A stretch of DNA of 64,000 nucleotides from positions 124,001 to 188,000 of the forward strand of contig NZ_JHWJ01000005.1 in assembly GCF_000687555.1 (NCBI RefSeq), in the 5' to 3' direction. Below the pieces are notes generated by a model that made no database searches, was not told the DNA's origin, and saw only the letters and a list, made by a program, of their open reading frames with translations. This DNA comes from [Clostridium] aerotolerans DSM 5434 (GTDB taxonomy: Bacteria > Bacillota > Clostridia > Lachnospirales > Lachnospiraceae). Positions 9,346 to 17,431 of this stretch are shown here, piece by piece; positions within the stretch are counted from its first letter, which is position 1, and the number at the start of each line of letters is the position of its first letter. Position numbers and translations under genes: made by a program.

Positions 9346-10899
9346 ATGAAAATAGGTAAAACCGTTAAAATACAGATGTCAGCAGCCATGATTATGGCTC
9401 TTTTGGGAGGTCTTCTCTGCAAATACTCCCAATCTTATATTTCCGCATACGACAAACCAATCATTGATAAAACAGAACTTATGGCAAGTGCATTGCCAAA
9501 AGACAATACAAAAGATGAAAAGGCTCATTTAGATACAGAAGAGGAGCAGCCGGAAACACCGGCCCCCTATGTTCCTTCTCTTACTGCATTTAATCTGGCC
9601 TTTCTTTATGGAGAGGGTGACTCCCAGGAAAAAAGTCTGGGTGCAGAAGCAGCGGAAGCTTTGTCTAAGAAAGACTCAGCCTGGCTGGCCTCTATTTATC
9701 AGATCGGAGACGAAAGTCCTGAAAAGGTGGCTAAAAAGTTAAATATTCCGGATGCTCCCTTAAGAGGATTATCCTTTCAAAAAGTGAATATTTCTTTTTA
9801 TAATGAAGCTGGAAAACAGATTTCTCCCCAGTCCAATATCCAGGAAATTATGTCTCTGGCCAATACATATTTTTACTATGCGGCTCCAAATGATTACGAC
9901 GCTTTTTTAAGCTATGCAAGCCAGCTGTGGGAAAGCTCTCATACCGTTCAATACTCCATCAGTGATATCTATTACTGTGATGGCTCTCTGGAAGGCAATC
10001 CAGTCACCCTTCCAGAAACTGTTCCTGCAACCCCCTCAGAAGCCCAACCTGCTATTTCCGAAGCAGAAGAGGAAACAGAAGCATCGAAGGAGATTGGACC
10101 AGGTCTTGCCTTAAAAGAAAAAGAAGCCGCAGCCACAGAAGCGGAAACCATAGAAGAATCCGAAGCTACTAAACCAAACCCATGTCCCGGACACGTGGAT
10201 CTCCATGTCAAGGCGGTAATTACCGGACTTTCTGATTCTAAAAAGGGATTATTTTCTCTGGATACTCTGGGTTCTGAGAAAAATGATTCCATACAGTGGC
10301 CAGGCTGGACGGAGGAAACGAAAAAATATGCAGCAAGTCTTTTTGAGCAGGATTGGGCAGAGGCTTATGGGCTTACACTTACACCATCATTTATTTCAAA
10401 TCCTCTGTCCTACGAAGAGATACAAAGCTATATGGAACGGCTTCCGGATACACTTTCTCAAAGCAGGACAAAACTGATTTATTATGCGTTATCTTCCGTT
10501 GGGAGAGTGCCTTATTACTGGGGTGGTAAACCTGCCTGCGCCGGCTATGAGAGAAACAATTTTGGTGCACTGGCAGATCCTGATGAAAAGGGCAGAACGC
10601 TGAAAGGACTGGACTGCTCCGGATGGATCAGCTGGATTTATTGGTCTGCCATTCAAAAACGCCTATCCTCTGAGAGTACATCAGGGCTGGCTTCCCTTGG
10701 GACACCCATAAAAAGAGAGGATTTACAGCCTGGAGACATCATCCTGAAAACAGGAGATGAGGGGCATGTCGTTATGTTCCTTTGCTGGGAAGATGACGGA
10801 GATATGACTGTCGTACACGAATCAAGCGCTTTGGTAGATAATGTGACCGTAACAAAAATGAGCGCAAACTGGCCTTATATCAGAAAACTGATCGACTGA
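9346..10899 (+). CDS. Secreted NlpC/P60 family cell-wall hydrolase
   Basis: 517 residues with an N-terminal hydrophobic signal or anchor segment (about residues 10-30). A poorly conserved middle has a Pro/Glu/Ala-rich linker (about 225-280). The C-terminal NlpC/P60 (peptidase C40) domain runs from about residue 380: SSVGRVPYYWGG, the catalytic cysteine in KGLDCSGWISW (about residue 424) and the catalytic histidine in DEGHVVMFLCW (about 474). The family cleaves gamma-D-glutamyl-diaminopimelate or related peptide bonds in peptidoglycan. It lies next to an LCP protein, also a cell-envelope gene. Confidence 0.87.
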   Translation: MKIGKTVKIQMSAAMIMALLGGLLCKYSQSYISAYDKPIIDKTELMASALPKDNTKDEKAHLDTEEEQPETPAPYVPSLTAFNLAFLYGEGDSQEKSLGAEAAEALSKKDSAWLASIYQIGDESPEKVAKKLNIPDAPLRGLSFQKVNISFYNEAGKQISPQSNIQEIMSLANTYFYYAAPNDYDAFLSYASQLWESSHTVQYSISDIYYCDGSLEGNPVTLPETVPATPSEAQPAISEAEEETEASKEIGPGLALKEKEAAATEAETIEESEATKPNPCPGHVDLHVKAVITGLSDSKKGLFSLDTLGSEKNDSIQWPGWTEETKKYAASLFEQDWAEAYGLTLTPSFISNPLSYEEIQSYMERLPDTLSQSRTKLIYYALSSVGRVPYYWGGKPACAGYERNNFGALADPDEKGRTLKGLDCSGWISWIYWSAIQKRLSSESTSGLASLGTPIKREDLQPGDIILKTGDEGHVVMFLCWEDDGDMTVVHESSALVDNVTVTKMSANWPYIRKLID

Positions 10900-10909
10900 T
10901 AAAATTAAG

Positions 10910-10939
10910 AGAAAAGCAAGGACTTACTTATGCTTTTCT
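10910..10939 (+). terminator. Hairpin after the NlpC/P60 gene, possible terminator
   Basis: A 9-bp stem, AGAAAAGCA (10910-10918) with TGCTTTTCT (10931-10939), lies 10 bases after the stop codon. No clear T tract follows, so it may be a weak terminator or a processing structure in front of the next gene. Confidence 0.45.
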
Positions 10940-10996
10940 GTTAAAATGAAATGGAGTCTGCCTAAGACAAATTGGGAAAGGATTGATATTTCAATC

Positions 10997-12535
10997 ATGG
11001 ATTATGAAGATGAATTAGACCGAATGCGAGCCCGCAAACGTCATAAAAATGGTATCGGCAGCCGAGGTGAAACTGGACGTCCGGCACCAAAAAAACACCC
11101 TCAGCAAGCTGCAAAAGGGGATAGAGTATATTACAGCGACGGAGATGGAAGAAATCCCAGAGCCCGATATACCGGTGCCTCAAGCAGTCCGAAGCGCAAC
11201 AATCAAAAGAAGAAAAAGCGTAAGCATAAAAGACGTATTATATTGATAGAAATTGCTGTCCTGATTCTTATTTTATTGGCTGGATTCTTTATGTTTAAGC
11301 AAAGAACCCACCAAAAAGGATTTTGGACCATTGCCGTTTTCGGAGTGGATTCCAGGGACGGTAAGCTGGATAAAGGAGCTTTATCCGATGTTATTATGCT
11401 TTGTAACATCAATAAAGCTACGGGAGAGATTAAACTGGTATCCGTTTACCGGGATACTTATCTAAAGATCAACAGCAAGGGAACGTATCATAAGATTAAC
11501 GAGGCATATTTTAAAGGCGGCCATAAACAGGCAATGGAAGCCTTAAACGAAAACCTGGATCTAAGCATTGATGATTATGCCACATTTAACTGGAAATCCG
11601 TTGCCGATGCCATCAATATTTTAGGCGGCATTGACCTTGAAATAACAGATTCTGAGTTTGCTTACATAAATGGATTCATCACTGAAACAGTAAACTCTAC
11701 AGGTGTTGGTTCCCATCAATTAAAGCGTGCCGGTATGAATCACCTGGATGGGGTACAAGCAGTGGCTTATGCCAGACTTCGTCTTATGGATACCGACTAT
11801 AACAGGACCGAACGCCAGCGTAAGGTTGTTAACCTGGCAATGGAGAAAGCAAAGAATGCTGATTTGGCAACCCGTAGTTCCTTAGTAGCTGCCGTGTTCC
11901 CACAGGTATCCACCAGCATTGGAGTAAATGACGTTCTATCTATCGCCAAAGGAATTAATAAATATCACATTGGAGAGACCACTGGTTTCCCATTTTCAAG
12001 AACTGCTATGAAGATCGGCAAAATGGACTGTGTCATTGCAACCACTCTGGAAAGCAACGTAATACAGCTTCAGCAGGTTCTTTATGGAGTGACCGATTAT
12101 AGCCCTTCCTTAACAGTGAAGAATATCAGCGGCAAGATCGCCAAGGAAAGCGGCCTGACGGAACCAGGTCAGAATGCTCCTTCAAGCAACGGGTCCGGTG
12201 GCAAGAAGAAAAAATCTTCCTCCACAAAAGAAACAGCGCCTCAACAGACGGAACCAGCCGTTGAGACCACAGCTGAGACTACACCGGAAACCACCGAAGA
12301 AAATGTAAAAGAAACGACTTCGGTAGAAACAAAAGTGGAGAGCACAGAAGCCCCTACCAACCAGGATGGCAGCTTAATTGGCCCGGGAGCAAAGATCGAC
12401 GATTCCAATTCAAAGAAAAATGATAAGAAGAAAAATAAAGATAAAAAGGAAACAAAAGAAGAGACAGAACCAATAGATACCCCGGAGCAGCAGAATGAAC
12501 CGGATCAGCAAGGAGAGTTTGGGCCAGGAATTTAA
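10997..12535 (+). CDS. LCP (LytR-CpsA-Psr) family cell-wall polymer transferase
   Basis: About 512 residues. A basic cytoplasmic N-terminus with a poly-Lys/Arg stretch is followed by one membrane helix (IILIEIAVLILILLAGFFMF) and an extracellular LCP domain: FGVDSRDGKLDKGALSDVIML, VSVYRDTYL, LGGIDLEI, HLDGVQAVAYARLR and DYNRTERQRKVV with the conserved arginines. The C-terminal ~130 residues are low-complexity Thr/Glu/Lys-rich, a wall-spanning-type tail. LCP enzymes attach anionic glycopolymers to peptidoglycan. The frame is open from 10946, but that ATG lacks a ribosome binding site; the ATG at 10997 is preferred, with moderate certainty. Confidence 0.88.
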   Translation: MDYEDELDRMRARKRHKNGIGSRGETGRPAPKKHPQQAAKGDRVYYSDGDGRNPRARYTGASSSPKRNNQKKKKRKHKRRIILIEIAVLILILLAGFFMFKQRTHQKGFWTIAVFGVDSRDGKLDKGALSDVIMLCNINKATGEIKLVSVYRDTYLKINSKGTYHKINEAYFKGGHKQAMEALNENLDLSIDDYATFNWKSVADAINILGGIDLEITDSEFAYINGFITETVNSTGVGSHQLKRAGMNHLDGVQAVAYARLRLMDTDYNRTERQRKVVNLAMEKAKNADLATRSSLVAAVFPQVSTSIGVNDVLSIAKGINKYHIGETTGFPFSRTAMKIGKMDCVIATTLESNVIQLQQVLYGVTDYSPSLTVKNISGKIAKESGLTEPGQNAPSSNGSGGKKKKSSSTKETAPQQTEPAVETTAETTPETTEENVKETTSVETKVESTEAPTNQDGSLIGPGAKIDDSNSKKNDKKKNKDKKETKEETEPIDTPEQQNEPDQQGEFGPGI

Positions 12536-12563
12536 TGAGTTAAAAACTAATCGTAAAACTTGA

Positions 12564-12603
12564 AAGAAAACGCACTGATCGAAAGACAGTGGGTTTTCTT
12601 TTT
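12564..12603 (+). terminator. Rho-independent terminator after the LCP gene
   Basis: AAGAAAACGCACTG (12564-12577) pairs with CAGTGGGTTTTCTT (12587-12600) with one wobble pair, followed by T residues. Confidence 0.88.
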
Positions 12604-12685
12604 CGATTATTTTATCCAATGTTTGTAATGTTAAAACTCATATGTTATGATGGTAATAAATGGATATATATGGAGGGAATTGTAT

Positions 12686-13312
12686 ATGGGGAAAAGAGTA
12701 TTAAACAAGAAGTTTGAATTTATTTCAAAGAAGCTGAAAAGAGGAACTTTATTTGTTGCAGCAATATTCATCATTGGATCCATGGAGACAAGTTATTCTG
12801 GAGGTATTATAGTTGCAGAGGCACATTCAGGAAGAACAGATTCTCAAGGTGGGCATCATGATAATAAGAACAAAAGTGGTTTAGGAAGCTACCATTATCA
12901 TCACGGTTATGAGGCCCATTTACACCCCAACGGTGTATGTCCCTATGACAATGGCAATGGAGCATCTACAACAAAGCCATCAAAACAGACCTCTGGGTCA
13001 AGTACATCGTCCTCTGAGAAAAAGACAGAACCCGCTCTGAAAATAGAGGATTATAGTCTCATTTTTGAAACAGTCTACTATTATAATAATAACCCAGACC
13101 TACAAGAGGCTGTAGGAAATGGCGGCCAGGACCTACTGGAGCACTTCGTTAATTATGGTATGGCTGAAGGCAGAAAAGGGTCAAGTAATTTTGATGTAAA
13201 AGTATATAGAGATAGTAACAAAGATTTAGAAGCTGCATATGGAGATAATTTAAAAGAATATTATGAGCATTATAGAATTATTGGGCACAAGGAGAACCGA
13301 AAACATAATTAA
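12686..13312 (+). CDS. Secreted YHYH-domain protein with C-terminal NPDL repeats
   Basis: About 208 residues. The start is set by GGAGGG at 12672-12677 and ATG at 12686; the upstream in-frame ATGs lack a binding site. A hydrophobic segment at residues about 24-40 is a signal peptide or anchor. Next comes a YHYH domain, recognised by AHSGRTDSQGGHHD, GSYHYHHGYEAHLHPNG and the following CPY. The C-terminal part has two copies of a repeat (YYYNNNPDLQEAVG...HFVNYGMAEGR and VYRDSNKDLEAAYG...HYRIIGHKENR) of a type found in many secreted Lachnospiraceae proteins. The function is unknown; the His-rich region suggests metal binding, which is inference. Confidence 0.75.
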   Translation: MGKRVLNKKFEFISKKLKRGTLFVAAIFIIGSMETSYSGGIIVAEAHSGRTDSQGGHHDNKNKSGLGSYHYHHGYEAHLHPNGVCPYDNGNGASTTKPSKQTSGSSTSSSEKKTEPALKIEDYSLIFETVYYYNNNPDLQEAVGNGGQDLLEHFVNYGMAEGRKGSSNFDVKVYRDSNKDLEAAYGDNLKEYYEHYRIIGHKENRKHN

Positions 13313-13517
13313 TATATGATTCTTAATATGGTTATGTGGGAGCGCATGAAGCCGTTTCTATTTTGAATACATCTCTATTGACAATATACCAAACAAATTC
13401 AAAAATAACGTCCTCATTTTGTCGATTTTAGCCTAAAAAACAGTAATATGGAATTGGAAAATTATTGAATTTATGGATTTGTTATGATACTATATTCTAA
13501 AAAGGAGGGGTATTTAT

Positions 13518-14009
13518 ATGAAAAAATTATTTAAAGTCATTTTAACAACAGTTTTACTAGCTTGTATTATGATTTTACCCGCAAGTGCAGCTCAAGAGCA
13601 GACTGTTAACTGGGGAGATACTAATTATCAGATAATTGTTCCGGGGTTTATTGGGGGAAAAGATATAACAATTAATGGTCAAACCACACCAGCAATTGTT
13701 ATTGAGAAGCCGACAATAAATAGTGAAAACAGATATCATTTTTTTGATATCGTAACAACAGATACAAATGCAACCTTGATTACTTCGACAGTTAGTACTG
13801 CTGATACAGTGGTAGGGGATTACATGGTAGATATTCAGGATGGCCGTGTTAGCTACATTCCTTATTTTACTGAAGACTTTAACAGCATATCAAATCAACC
13901 TATTTATTTTGGATTTTCATATCGGGATAATAACTTCAATGTAATCAAAGAATTTCCACTTTGGGTTGTGTTCCAAGACAAAGATACAACGACAGGTAAT
14001 ACGAATTAG
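13518..14009 (+). CDS. Small secreted protein of unknown function
   Basis: 163 residues, not recognised. A clear signal peptide (MKKLFKVILTTVLLACIMIL, cleavage probably after PASA) is followed by a 140-residue domain rich in Thr, Asp and Asn with alternating hydrophobic residues, suggesting a beta-sandwich. AAAGGAGGGG precedes the ATG. There are no cysteines in the mature part. It stands alone in AT-rich DNA between the YHYH protein and a broken phosphoribosyltransferase-like gene. Confidence 0.7.
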   Translation: MKKLFKVILTTVLLACIMILPASAAQEQTVNWGDTNYQIIVPGFIGGKDITINGQTTPAIVIEKPTINSENRYHFFDIVTTDTNATLITSTVSTADTVVGDYMVDIQDGRVSYIPYFTEDFNSISNQPIYFGFSYRDNNFNVIKEFPLWVVFQDKDTTTGNTN

Positions 14010-14024
14010 TAATATTAGTGCCAT

Positions 14025-14078
14025 ATAGGACTTTTCTGCTTATATAAATTTGTAAGTAGTGGGAGAGTCCTATTTTTA
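14025..14078 (+). terminator. Terminator after the small secreted protein
   Basis: ATAGGACT (14025-14032) pairs with AGTCCTAT (14066-14073), with a further CTTA/TAAG pairing inside, and is followed by a T tract. Confidence 0.75.
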
Positions 14079-14105
14079 ATACAATTATAGGAATGAGGTG
14101 TTAGT

Positions 14106-15349
14106 TTGAATGACTTATATGAAACAATCAAACCATTCTTAAATAAAACTATATTATCTGAATATAAGTTCGGTTTAGCAGGGGAGGTGTATATTGAGGC
14201 AGATAAGTTTGAAGAAGAATACAACCAATATTTTTCGATTTTAGAGAAGTATTTTAGTCTAAAAAAACCGTTTTACTGTAATAGAAATTACACGTATTAT
14301 TCAGCAGATATAATTGAGATAACAGACTTATTAAAAAATATAGCCATAGATGCACCAATAATTTTGGATTTAGAAATATCGTATGATAATAAAAGATATA
14401 TTATATTTTCACTTACGGAATATATGTTGTCATGTATAGCAAAATTAGTTGGTGTTATATTTTCTTATACGTCTTTATGTGATAATTATTATAAGGTACT
14501 TAAAGAATATCTGATTGATTTGACTGACTATATAACTCGAATTATTTTTGATGAAGAATTGAATCTATTTCCACCGATATCTTTTAGTTTGATTGATAGT
14601 ATCATGTCGGATATGAAAAAACTTAATATTTACTCTGTTCGCGAATTTTCTGAGATGGACAATATTCTTATTATGTTTGTTACATATTTTGCATTATGTG
14701 ATTATATTGGAGAACACGATATTATTATTTCGCCTTTGCAGGGAGCAGCACTAATACCACCCTTTTTTATATCTATGCAAAAATATACCAATACCATGAA
14801 TATTTCTACCGGTTTGGTAGGGTATGAATATATTAGGTATTCAAAATATGATAATACTCATTATTGTGAATTATCCTTGCTTGACCAGGTGCGTTTAGTA
14901 AGTACTAAATATCCAGAGAGTACAAATATTTATTGTTAGATGATAGCACAGGTACTGCAACTACGCTAAGATTTATTAAACAAGAATTACTAAAATATTT
15001 TAAAAATATCTCAACTTGTGCATTAGAGTATTACTGGGAGGGAAAAATTTTCAAAACTGATTATCCAGCGTTTCAACTAGATGAAATAGATTTAATAACA
15101 CCACTTTGCTACAGATATTTTAAAATACTTTTGGAACATTTAGAATTCCTAAAGAATGGAAAAGATAATAACTTTAGCTATGATTTAGTCGAGTTTAGTA
15201 AAATAAATATGATTTATGATAAGATTGATTATGCTTCATATATAAACAATAATTGCAAAGAGCTTTTAATTAAAAAAAGAACATTGAATATTTATGAGAG
15301 AACTAAGGAGATTATGAGGATCCTTTCAAGAACTAATGATTCGTATTAA
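14106..15349 (+). pseudogene. Phosphoribosyltransferase-like gene interrupted by a single-base frameshift
   Basis: Two overlapping frames (14106-14939 and 14933-15349) read as one protein of about 414 residues if one T is added near 14933. The first frame ends NIYC-stop; the second continues LLDDSTGTATT, which resembles the PRPP-binding motif of phosphoribosyltransferases. A preceding strand, DIIISPLQGAALIP, fits the same fold. The first ~200 residues are not recognised. Translation begins at a TTG six bases after GAGG. The DNA is much more AT-rich than the core genes, suggesting transfer. It could be a pseudogene, a sequencing error, or less likely a recoded gene; no canonical slippery heptamer is seen. 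Confidence 0.55.
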
Positions 15350-15499
15350 CATTTTTGTTTTATGAAATAGAGATTATCTGATTGTCATGCCTAGATTTAA
15401 ATTTATAGCCGAAAAGTAAGAGCTTTTTATCTATTTTCACTAATCTACGTTGTACATCTCGTTTTAAAGCGAATTGTAGGGCTTTAACGCAAAAACACA
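15350..15499 (+). other. Non-coding stretch before the arsenic operon
   Basis: No gene is seen between the broken phosphoribosyltransferase-like gene and the ars promoter at 15500. The sequence is AT-rich without a clear terminator. Confidence 0.5.
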
Positions 15500-15528
15500 T
15501 TGACAAACATCTATATGTTTATTATATT
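15500..15528 (+). promoter_or_regulatory. Promoter and probable ArsR operator of the arsenic operon
   Basis: TTGACA (15500-15505) and TATATT (15523-15528) are separated by 17 bases. The spacer contains the dyad AAACAT-ct-ATATGTTT (15505-15520), placed where a bound ArsR dimer would block RNA polymerase. The first arsR starts 82 bases downstream of the -10 box. Confidence 0.8.
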
Positions 15529-15609
15529 GATATATATCTATATATTTACGAATTATAACTACATAAACAAAAATACTATATACGAATTCACATAGGCAGG
15601 AAATAAGAA

Positions 15610-15933
15610 ATGGAAAATCATAAAGAATATGTTGCTGTTTTCAAAGCGCTGGGAGACGAAACTCGGTTAAAAATTATAGAAATGTTGTCATGTGGAGAAC
15701 TATGTGCCTGTGACATTTTAGAATCGTTTCAAATTACACAGCCTACCCTATCTTATCACATGAAAATATTGACCGAGTCTGGTCTTGTCATATCGAGAAA
15801 AGAAGGCTCCTGGATGCGTTACCGAAATAATTCAATACTCACAGAAGCAGTAAAGGAGTTTTGGGAAGGCATTACTACACCTTCAGATATTTGTATATGC
15901 AAGAATACAAAAGAGATTAATACGTGCGAATAG
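15610..15933 (+). CDS. arsR: ArsR family arsenic-responsive repressor (first copy)
   Basis: 107 residues. Winged-helix SmtB/ArsR protein. Helix 3 carries the vicinal metal-site cysteines in GELCACDILE (Cys32, Cys34), which in ArsR proteins bind As(III) and release DNA. The recognition helix is ITQPTLSYHMKILTESGLV, followed by the wing KEGSWMRYRNN. The C-terminus has further cysteines (DICICKN). It is first in the operon and is the likely repressor of the promoter at 15500. Confidence 0.92.
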   Translation: MENHKEYVAVFKALGDETRLKIIEMLSCGELCACDILESFQITQPTLSYHMKILTESGLVISRKEGSWMRYRNNSILTEAVKEFWEGITTPSDICICKNTKEINTCE

Positions 15934-15989
15934 AAAATATGGTGTATCAAAAAAGTATAGCATAATGATTAACTCTGCATAGTATATTC

Positions 15990-16005
15990 CTATATGCGCA
16001 TATAG
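15990..16005 (+). promoter_or_regulatory. Palindrome in front of the second ArsR gene
   Basis: CTATATGCGCATATAG is a perfect 16-base palindrome, 24 bases before the second ArsR start, and a TATATT lies just upstream (15983-15988). This suggests an internal promoter/operator, so the second half of the operon may be separately controlled. Confidence 0.6.
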
Positions 16006-16028
16006 ATATAAGCAAGGAGGGGATAAAA

Positions 16029-16376
16029 ATGGTAGAACTATTTAAAGCGTTGTCTGAAGAAAGCAGACTAAGAATACTTGCCTTGCTCATGGAACGGGAA
16101 ATGTGCGTCTGTGAAATAGAAGCCATTCTTAATATGACACAGTCGAACGCCTCCAGACATTTATCGGCACTAAAGAGTAGCGGTATTTTAACCAGTTACA
16201 AAAAAGCACAGTGGACCTATTACCAGCTAAGTAGTCATTTTATAGAAAAAAATAAGGAGCTATGGATCTATTTACAAATAAATTTAAAAGAGATTCCAAG
16301 CTATCAAGAGGATTATAGGAATAGCTTAGCTGTAAAAGTGAGAAATCTTTGTTCTTGCCAAAGCAATTCACACTAA
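16029..16376 (+). CDS. ArsR family repressor (second copy)
   Basis: 115 residues, a second winged-helix ArsR protein clearly diverged from the first. The metal-site pair is MCVCEIEAIL (Cys26, Cys28) and the recognition helix is MTQSNASRHLSALKSSGIL. The C-terminus ends in CSCQSNSH, possible extra metal ligands. The binding site AGGAGGGG is very strong. A palindrome directly upstream is its likely operator. Confidence 0.9.
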   Translation: MVELFKALSEESRLRILALLMEREMCVCEIEAILNMTQSNASRHLSALKSSGILTSYKKAQWTYYQLSSHFIEKNKELWIYLQINLKEIPSYQEDYRNSLAVKVRNLCSCQSNSH

Positions 16377-16448
16377 AGCTGTTTTGTTAAGGAAGATTAT
16401 AATATTTATCAGTATCGCTTAAAATTTGATATATGAAGGAGGAAGCTC

Positions 16449-16871
16449 ATGAGTTCAAATTCAGCAGTTAATAAACCAAAGGTGGCCTTTGTATGCGTAC
16501 ATAATTCCTGCCGAAGTCAGATGGCAGAAGCATTAGGAAAGCGTTTCGCAAGTGATGTATTTGAAAGCTATTCCGCAGGAACCGAATTAAAGGACCGTAT
16601 TAATCAGGATGCAGTACGTTTAATAAAGCAAAAGTACAACATTAATATGGAGGAAACACAGAAAATCAAGCTGCTAGAAGACATCCCAAGTCCCGATGTG
16701 GTCATTACAATGGGATGCAACGTAAAGTGCCCAGTTCTACCTTGTAAATTAAGAGAAGATTGGGGCTTAGAAGATCCATCCGGGAAAAACGATGAAAATT
16801 TCTTTGAGATCATAAATCAAATTGAACACAACATATTGGATTTAAAAGAGCGCCTGGCAAATGGCTTATAG
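16449..16871 (+). CDS. arsC: Arsenate reductase, low-molecular-weight phosphatase type
   Basis: 140 residues. Reduces As(V) to As(III), the form handled by ArsD and ArsA. The family P-loop is VCVHNSCRSQMAEAL (CX5R), and the redox relay cysteines lie in VITMGCNVKCPVLPCK. DWGLEDPSGK is the phosphatase-like aspartate loop. The family is thioredoxin- or mycothiol-coupled. The ribosome binding site is GAAGGAGGAAG. There are 72 bases to the preceding arsR and 75 to arsD. Confidence 0.93.
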   Translation: MSSNSAVNKPKVAFVCVHNSCRSQMAEALGKRFASDVFESYSAGTELKDRINQDAVRLIKQKYNINMEETQKIKLLEDIPSPDVVITMGCNVKCPVLPCKLREDWGLEDPSGKNDENFFEIINQIEHNILDLKERLANGL

Positions 16872-16946
16872 GCTCAGCAAAGTAATATTACAGTAAGGGA
16901 AAATACTTTATTATATAAATATAACAATTGAGTTGGAGGAAATATC

Positions 16947-17318
16947 ATGATTAAAATGCAAATTTTTGAACCTGCAATGTGCTGCTCAACAGGATTATGT
17001 GGAGTGGGGGTGGATCCAGAACTTCTTAGGATATCCACCATCCTAAATACGCTTAAAAAAAGGGGATTTGTAGTTGAAAGGTTTAATCTTTCAAATTCAC
17101 CTCAAGAGTTTATTAAAAATAAAGCTGTAAATGAATTTATCAATGCAAAGGGCGTGGATGAATTACCTATTATCGTAGCGAACGGAGAAATTGTGATAGC
17201 TGGCAGATATCCGACTAATGATGAGTTTTCAAGTATACTCGGCATTCCTGCAAATATATTGGAAGGAAGTTCAAAATCTTCAGGTAGCTGCGGATGTTCC
17301 GGGGGAAATTGTTGCTAA
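16947..17318 (+). CDS. arsD: ArsD arsenic metallochaperone
   Basis: 123 residues. ArsD accepts As(III) and passes it to ArsA. The As(III) site Cys12-Cys13-Cys18 is intact in EPAMCCSTGLCG. The thioredoxin-like body includes VDELPIIVANGEIVIAGRYP. The C-terminal tail SGSCGCSGGNCC carries additional cysteine pairs, as in other ArsD proteins. It immediately precedes arsA, its functional partner. Confidence 0.95.
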   Translation: MIKMQIFEPAMCCSTGLCGVGVDPELLRISTILNTLKKRGFVVERFNLSNSPQEFIKNKAVNEFINAKGVDELPIIVANGEIVIAGRYPTNDEFSSILGIPANILEGSSKSSGSCGCSGGNCC

Positions 17319-17431
17319 TTAAGTTTCTGTAAAGAAATCAACTGTCTTGAGGGGCATATCTTATTTAACGGATTAAAAGGAATTACCAATAGATATGTCT
17401 TTCATTGTTGGCTATAACCGGAGGTTTTTAA

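Noticed and set aside
14920-14945. Programmed -1 frameshift joining the two phosphoribosyltransferase-like halves
   Set aside because: No X-XXY-YYZ slippery heptamer or clear downstream stimulatory structure; a simple base loss explains the sequence better.
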